From NCBI RefSeq assembly GCF_034140825.1, contig NC_089035.1, positions 7,426,001 through 7,490,000 on the forward strand: DNA of 64,000 nucleotides, in the 5' to 3' direction. The translations under genes and the position numbers were made by a program. The notes below the pieces were generated by a model. That model was not told the DNA's origin. It saw only the letters and a program-made list of their open reading frames with translations, and searched no databases. This document shows, one piece after another, positions 58,359 to 64,000 of this stretch. Position 1 is the stretch's first letter. Each line of letters begins with the position of its first letter. This DNA is from Oryza sativa Japonica Group. Lineage: Eukaryota > Streptophyta > Magnoliopsida > Poales > Poaceae.

Positions 58359-61300
58359 TCATTGGTACGGTAGGCAGACGAGAACAGCAACCAGCAAGAC
58401 TAGGAATGCCGCAAAAATCCACTTCCAGTTCAGGATTTTTGGTTCAATGGACCTCACCGTGTTAGGTGTGCTGCAGGCACCGGAATTATCCTCTGGTGGA
58501 GCAGTAATCTCATCTTCCTCCTCTCCAAGAGTGTCAGCAACTCTCTTCACCTTTTACCACATTAATAAACATCGTAGGGTGAATTACCAATAAGAACATA
58601 GTAATTGTGCTTGACATAAGTTCCAAAAGAACAAAGTTTGCTTAAAAGAAATAAATATGTTAACCCTTAACCGTTGCAAGTTTTGGTCCTGAGACAAGAA
58701 CCCCAGCTGTGAATGCTTATAAAATCTGAGTTCTGCTAGTAGAGCTTTGCGCTATCAGGTGATTACTCATGGAAGAGAGAGCATGGTGGGTGGGCAATTT
58801 CAATGTAAAGAGTTGTTTTCTACACTGATGATTGTCTTCAATGATGCAACAATTGTGGTCAATGTGAGAACAACAAAGAGGATCAGACCCGAAGAATTTG
58901 CTGCTTCTACATGTTTTAAAACAAGACACCGCAAGAACTTACCTTGGTTTGTGTAGGTGAAGAATCTGAGACCATTTCCTCCATTACTTTAGTAGTCTTG
59001 AGTTCACCTTCACTGGCAGCAATTTTGTTGTTTAGTAGTGTAACTTCAGTAATATTTTCTTTGCACTTTTGAGCCAACATCCTGTTCTTCTTCGTCAGTG
59101 TAACAATCTGTACAGAGAAGATACCGGGAAGCTGGTTAAGAAGCCAGGAGTACATATATTCTTATTTATACTAGTAATTTCTGCAACACTGTTAACTGAG
59201 AAAAGGAGGATGCAGTCATAGGATTGATATCCAAAGGAATTTATTAATAAAATATCTAATTTTGGTTAGCGCCAGTCTGTTGAAAAGTCTGATGCCTTAA
59301 AAAGGCTAAAACATGCCAAAGAAAGAGCAGAACATTCAGAACTAAAAGGAGTAAAGAAACATAATGCAGATGTTATGAAAATGAAATACAAATATGAACT
59401 ATTTTTTCAGTCTGTTCAGTGTTTCTACTCAAAGCATTCAGAATCTCAAAATATGAGCTTGGTATATTGACTAGATGACCGTGAAAAAAATCCTGCGTAT
59501 GTCTATCTATGATTAACTGATTGCCTGGCTCCAAGAATAGCCTTCATTCTTTTTATCTTTTGGCGCTTCTGTTTGAACCGGAAGTCCAGAACCCCAAAGA
59601 TATTATTTGAACAATGTGAATCATAAGCATCAATTTTTTTTGGTAAAAATCATACAAAGTACTTTTGGTAAAAATCATACGAAGTACAGTTACATAACAT
59701 ACAAAGAACATAAATACACAGGACAAAGTTAAAATACTGACCACAGTATTTTTTTCTTGAATAATAAAATTTATACCTGTAAATGAAGGCACTCTCTTTC
59801 CAATGCAAGTTTTGCAACTAAGTCAGTGATAGTTTTAGTTTTAATGCCAATATCTTTTGCTGCGGACATCTTCAGTTGGTTGGCTTTGCACAGTGAATTC
59901 TCTAAAGTGTCTACTCGACCTCTCAGAAATGACAACTCTTCACTAAGCTCTAAGTTAGTGTCTGTCAGCAATGTACATTTTGATTCAGCATTCTCAGCTC
60001 TGGTTTCAGCTTTCAAATATTTTTCCTTTAGATCATCAATCACCTGCTCCATATCAGACATTGAAGACTTAAATATACTGTGCCGTTCGACAATAGCCTC
60101 AATCGATGCTTTTGCATGCAGTAACTGAGTTTCTGACTCCTTAAGCTTCTCCTCCAGTAAGCCAGCCCTATCTGACCCCTGACTTTTGAGGGATTTTAGC
60201 TCCTCATCGAGTTGTATATTAGCGTGAGAAAGTTGTTTGCACTTTGCTTCAGCATTCTGTGTTCTACTTTCTGCTCTGAAAACAGCATCTTTAATATCAT
60301 TAACAATATTTTCGAATGTGCTCATCTCATCTTCGCCGACTTCATTTTCTCCTGTTGATGCAATTGTCAATGGCAATCCAGACTTAGATTCCCTCAGCCA
60401 TTCCTCTAGTTGCTGAATTTTATCCTGCAAAGTCAAGAACTCAGAGTCCGGTTGGGCTTGAGTCGGCATCACTTCCTTTTCACTGTCTTGTTTCATCTTC
60501 TCTAGAGTGCTATTAGAACCATTCGATTCTGTCAAGCTTTGCTCTAACTTTGATTTAAGGTCACCTTCCCGACGAATTGATGCACTTAGGTGGAACTGTA
60601 TTGTATTAACTTTACCGATAAGTTCCTTTGACGCTCCAAGAAACAATTCAGATGCATTTTCAGCTGCAAACATTCTTTCAGAGATCGCTTCAACAGATTC
60701 CTCCAAGAAATACGATTCATGTTCTACATGATGCAGCTTAAGCTTGAGCTCTTCCACAACGGACTCCGAATCATGTAACTTCTTTCCGAGATCCAGTTCA
60801 CTTGCTATTGACTGATTTAACAGCTGCAGAGTATTTCTTTGTTCCTCGGCAGGCATGGCTGAGCGAGATGAACCATGACCATTTTCGTATCCACCATCTT
60901 CACTAGTTCCTGTACAAATGCAATTGTCAGGAAAAAAAAACATACAGCAAACAGCTAGCACTAGTAGCACCAGACTAACATGAGCATACCAGAGTTGTCC
61001 TGAGAAGGGTCTATGACATTCACAAAGTTTGCCGATTGTCTTCTAATAGCAGAAATAAGGTCCTGCATCTGGTTCAAAGACACGGCTGCATCTCGGAGCT
61101 TGCTGTTCACCTCACTCACCGGATCTTCATCAGAAGCCATCATCTTTCCACCATTCCCGATATCCACTTCAATGGAATCAACTAATTTCTCCAACTCCTT
61201 GACCTCTGAATCTAGGATACAATGCAAGAGGTCGAATTCAGAAACCCTCTGAACCGACTCGGCCGATATCGACTCTGCATCCAGCACGAGGGGCTCGATC

Positions 61301-61479
61301 TCAGTTGCGCGATGGGCGATCTCCATCAGCAGCATCTCCAAATTCAGCAGCTTCTCCGAGCCAAATGCGACCCCGAGGTCCACCGTTGTCTGAATCTCCG
61401 CGATACTCCCTCCATTCCTGTCGTCGTCTCCACCTGACAGCAGGATGTCATCACCATCCTGGATGCTCTCGGTATCCAT
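58359..61479 (-). CDS. WPP-domain-interacting tail-anchored (WIT-like) coiled-coil protein
   Basis: Four coding exons, 61479-60990, 60909-59777, 59107-58943 and 58550-58359, encode about 659 residues. The body is almost wholly coiled coil (LEESVEAISERMFAAENASE, RAGLLEEKLKESETQLLHAK, LKEKYLKAETRAENAESK), with an acidic start (MDTESIQDGDDILLSGG). The C-terminal end has a single membrane anchor (WIFAAFLVLLVAVLVCLPYQ) right at the terminus, hence tail-anchored. In Arabidopsis WIT1/WIT2 sit on the outer nuclear envelope, bind WIP/SUN complexes, anchor RanGAP in roots and recruit myosin XI-i for nuclear movement. The match is by layout and motif style, so it could be a related long coiled-coil protein. 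The ATG is the first in the exon after an acceptor at 61519. A separate 5' UTR exon with a (CT)n leader lies near 61835-62000. Confidence 0.82.
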
Positions 61480-61867
61480 ATGATTCTTGCTTTCTTTTTG
61501 GTCTTCAATGTTGCCTGTTTGCACATCGTGTAAGCGAAGAAACAAGGGAGAAAACATGATAAAAAATGAGAGACACGTATGAAATGGAATAGATGGAAAG
61601 AACTCAAAAGGGAAGTAGGAAATGAAAGAAAAAAAAAAGGGAAACTCGGAGGAGCAAATTCGTCGTTAGCCCCCAGTGCATCGAGAACTCGAACCACGCG
61701 CATCGCCATCATCACAACGCGCAGCTCGGGCGAGCCACACAGACCGACCACTCGGCGGCGGTGGCGGCGACCGATCGTGAGCTAGGTAGGGCGGGAGATG
61801 GGAGGAGCGGGGAATCGAGGAGGATCCTTACCCGGCGCGAGCGCGGGTTGGCGTCGCGATCACCGGG

Positions 61868-61893
61868 AGAGAGAGAGAGAGAGAGAGAGAGGG
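61868..61893. repeat. (GA)n microsatellite in the WIT leader
   Basis: About 12 GA units on the plus strand, i.e. CT on the transcript strand, in the inferred 5' UTR exon. The same type of repeat is present in the SEC22 leader at 28269. Confidence 0.9.
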
Positions 61894-62205
61894 AGAAGGG
61901 GGGGGATCGAGGGTCGAGGGATTTTGCGGGATTGATTTGTGCGAGAGCGAGGCGAGGCTGGAGGCGAAGGTTTTGGTTACCGTTTCTCGCTGATTCGTCG
62001 GGAGCGGGGCCGTGTGGCGGAGGCGGAGGCGGAGCAGCGCCACGAGCCACGAGGTGGTGATGTGGCCGGCGTGGGTTGGGCAGAGGCCGGTCGGCCACGC
62101 AAGCAGCACAGGTGGCATCGCCACGACAAAAGATGAAAAAGGTTCCGTCTACGATTTTGGTGCTTAGTAAAAAAAACTCAACGGGATATCTTTGTCCATA
62201 TTAAT

Positions 62206-62385
62206 TGTTCTCTGAGTTTTTTTTTAGAAAGGGAGTCCGTAACGGAAACGTTTTGTTCTCTAAGTTTTTTTTAAAGGAGTACGTAACGGAAACGTGAGGA
62301 TGCCTTTATCCATATTCATTGTTCTAGAAGAAGAGGTTGAGTTTTTTTTTTTGACAGAGGGAATACGTAACAGAAACGTAAAAAT
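62206..62385. repeat. Three dispersed copies of a short unit
   Basis: The block GAGTTTTTTT (or AAGTTTTTTT) plus GGAGTCCGTAACGGAAACG, or a close variant, occurs at about 62211, 62260 and 62338. The first two are adjacent. Probably Stowaway-derived sequence amplified locally. Confidence 0.6.
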
Positions 62386-64000
62386 GACGAACCTCACGAT
62401 TCCATTCAACACTGTGTAACCTTCGTTCAAAATAAATAAATCTATAAGAAAATACGATCCACCGTAATATTACAACGATCCACCGTAATATTACAAATCT
62501 AGATTTATTTAGATTTATATTATTAGCATATATCACGCTCTGTATTATATTTATTTATTTTAAGATAGAGAAAATATATAAGGATTTGCAACACCGTGCG
62601 GTAAAAGACGAAGAGAGTAGATCACAGTTTGCATAGTAACCGTGCAGTTCCCACGATAATGTTGGGGTGACAGTAACCCATCCAAAACAGCTTGATGAAG
62701 CTATAATCTTAGTGCAAAGCAAACGAAATTACGAAACGGTAGAAATGGGCAGATGCTATAGTAGTAGCTTGCAACGGCTCAATGCATTCAAAAAACAGAG
62801 CAAATGGCAGCAGGATCGCGAGCTCCAATCGAGGTTCGCAATATTTTTTGTAACCCGACCTAACAAAGGGTGATGACCGATGACAATATACTCCCACGCC
62901 ATATACCATTTCCTACGCCAGAGCAAGGCATTCAGCCAACAAGGGCAAAAAAATTACAGCAAAGTTCCACCAGGATGGCACATGCCTACGCTGGCAATAT
63001 TCTCGGGGTATCCTCCACAATGTTCATGTTTTCCGGGGGAAACAAACCTCTTCCACACCAAAAAAGAAAATTCCAAATTCCAATCAAAGAGACATCCTCC
63101 ACCACAATGTTCATGTTTTTCCACCACTATATGATTTCGACATCCTTCCTCTCCCAAGACCAACCTACACATGCCAGAAATATTGCAAGGATGAAACCGA
63201 AGACCAGCTTGACCCGATAGACCGACCGACCGATAGACTCCCCTGAGACATCCTTTGACAAAACCCCATGGAAACAATGCAAATGCCTTACAGCAAAGCC
63301 ATTGGCTCCTGAAACATTCAGAGGAGGTTTAGAGAAACTGAAATAAACAAATAATATAGCAGTTTTGCAAATATTCTAGACAAGGTACTACCAAAAGGAG
63401 ATATTCAAGGAACAAATAAGTAATTGGCATGTCTGCACTACAACAAAGCAAAGCATTCAGGATCAAGATAACTGCTTATCATGATTCTAGCTAATACAAG
63501 ACCCACCAAACAAGCATTTCCCTGCAATCTGCATATAAAGGAATCACGAATGGAAAATATGTTCTCAATTTTATTAAATAGTAGCCTCTATACTTTGGTT
63601 ATTGCAACTCGCTTACATCCTAGATAATTGCTTGCATTGAACTGTGTCCATATGCTTTTCAGTAAGTTACATCCATCCCAAGTCATGGAATATGTACTTG
63701 CAGAACAATCATGAGTAAGATTCTCGCTAGGAGAGTTTAGAACATGATCTTGAATTTGCAATATTTGGATTCTGATTCACATTTGGACGGTGTTTCCTAA
63801 GGCTCATGATTGACACCACAATAATAATGGACAAAAACTAGAACATACTAGAATAAGTTCCAATGTTCATCACTAAGACATATGTCAGGCTTGGAGGGGT
63901 TGTTTTATTTTTGCATCACCATATTTCTCAGGAAAAAAAGTTCCTATCAACAAATTATGGATGTACTTCTGCCTGCAAGTGACATGAAGCATAATAACTA
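62386..64000. other. Right-end region without a recognised gene
   Basis: 62404-62580 is MITE-like AT-rich sequence with a direct repeat of GATCCACCGTAATATTACAA. 62870-63300 has even base composition and could be the 3' UTR of a gene lying beyond the edge on the minus strand, but no reading frame supports it. A CACAATGTTCATGTTTT block is duplicated at about 63016 and 63101. Confidence 0.4.

Noticed and set aside
1-64000. CRISPR arrays, operons, ribosome binding sites, attachment sites
   Set aside because: The window is plant nuclear DNA. The tandem repeats seen are microsatellites or local duplications without regular spacers.

Overview
The window looks like a gene-rich stretch of a grass nuclear genome, almost certainly rice (Oryza) or a close relative. 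The evidence is exons with GT-AG introns, very GC-rich first exons grading into AT-rich introns, abundant Stowaway-type MITEs (ends CTCCCTCCGT), other rice-style MITEs with GTTTAG termini, a Pack-MULE-like element, fossil LTRs and a truncated LINE. There are no bacterial operons and no CRISPR array. The gene set suggests rice chromosome 1, but that is memory-based inference and not shown by the sequence.

Layout. 1-0.5 kb: possible first exon of a minus-strand gene running off the left edge. 0.7-2.3 kb: three related MITEs, one interrupted by a fossil LTR. 2.5-7.1 kb (+): AT-hook/B3-domain nuclear protein. 9.4-12.7 kb (-): a 421-residue protein that is only the ATPase/transducer part of DNA topoisomerase II. 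13.6-14.1 kb: nested MITEs. 14.5-16.4 kb (+): type I pectin methylesterase. 17.9-18.1 kb (-): 54-residue KIN/LEA-like stress protein. 18.35-19.95 kb: MULE with a broken, captured host gene fragment. 20.07 kb: tRNA-Glu(CTC). 21.5-22.3 kb: long inverted repeat. 23.0-23.8 kb (+): NDR1/HIN1-like LEA_2 membrane protein. 24.7-27.1 kb (-): SEC22 R-SNARE with an altered splice donor. 29.0-31.2 kb (-): phosphatidylinositol 4-kinase gamma. 36.2-38.3 kb (-): SINA-type RING E3 ligase. 39.5-40.1 kb: MITE with a perfect 9-bp target duplication. 42.5 kb: tRNA-Gln(CTG). 43.0-44.6 kb (+): small, probably plastid, protein of unknown role. 45.9-50.3 kb (-): DMS3, an RNA-directed DNA methylation factor. 51-55.7 kb: repeat zone with an LTR, a partial copy of the SOUL gene, a LINE and MITEs. 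55.9-57.5 kb (+): SOUL haem-binding-like protein. 58.4-61.5 kb (-): WIT-type tail-anchored nuclear-envelope coiled-coil protein. 62-64 kb: no gene recognised.

The genes do not form a pathway; they are independent nuclear genes on both strands. The most unusual items are the stand-alone topoisomerase II ATPase module with altered nucleotide-site residues, the SEC22 gene whose only visible defect is a non-GT donor in intron 3, two GC-AG introns in the B3 gene, the gene-capturing MULE next to the LEA gene, and the partial SOUL duplicate. All exon models were made by eye from splice signals, reading phase and remembered family sequences; none was tested against transcripts.
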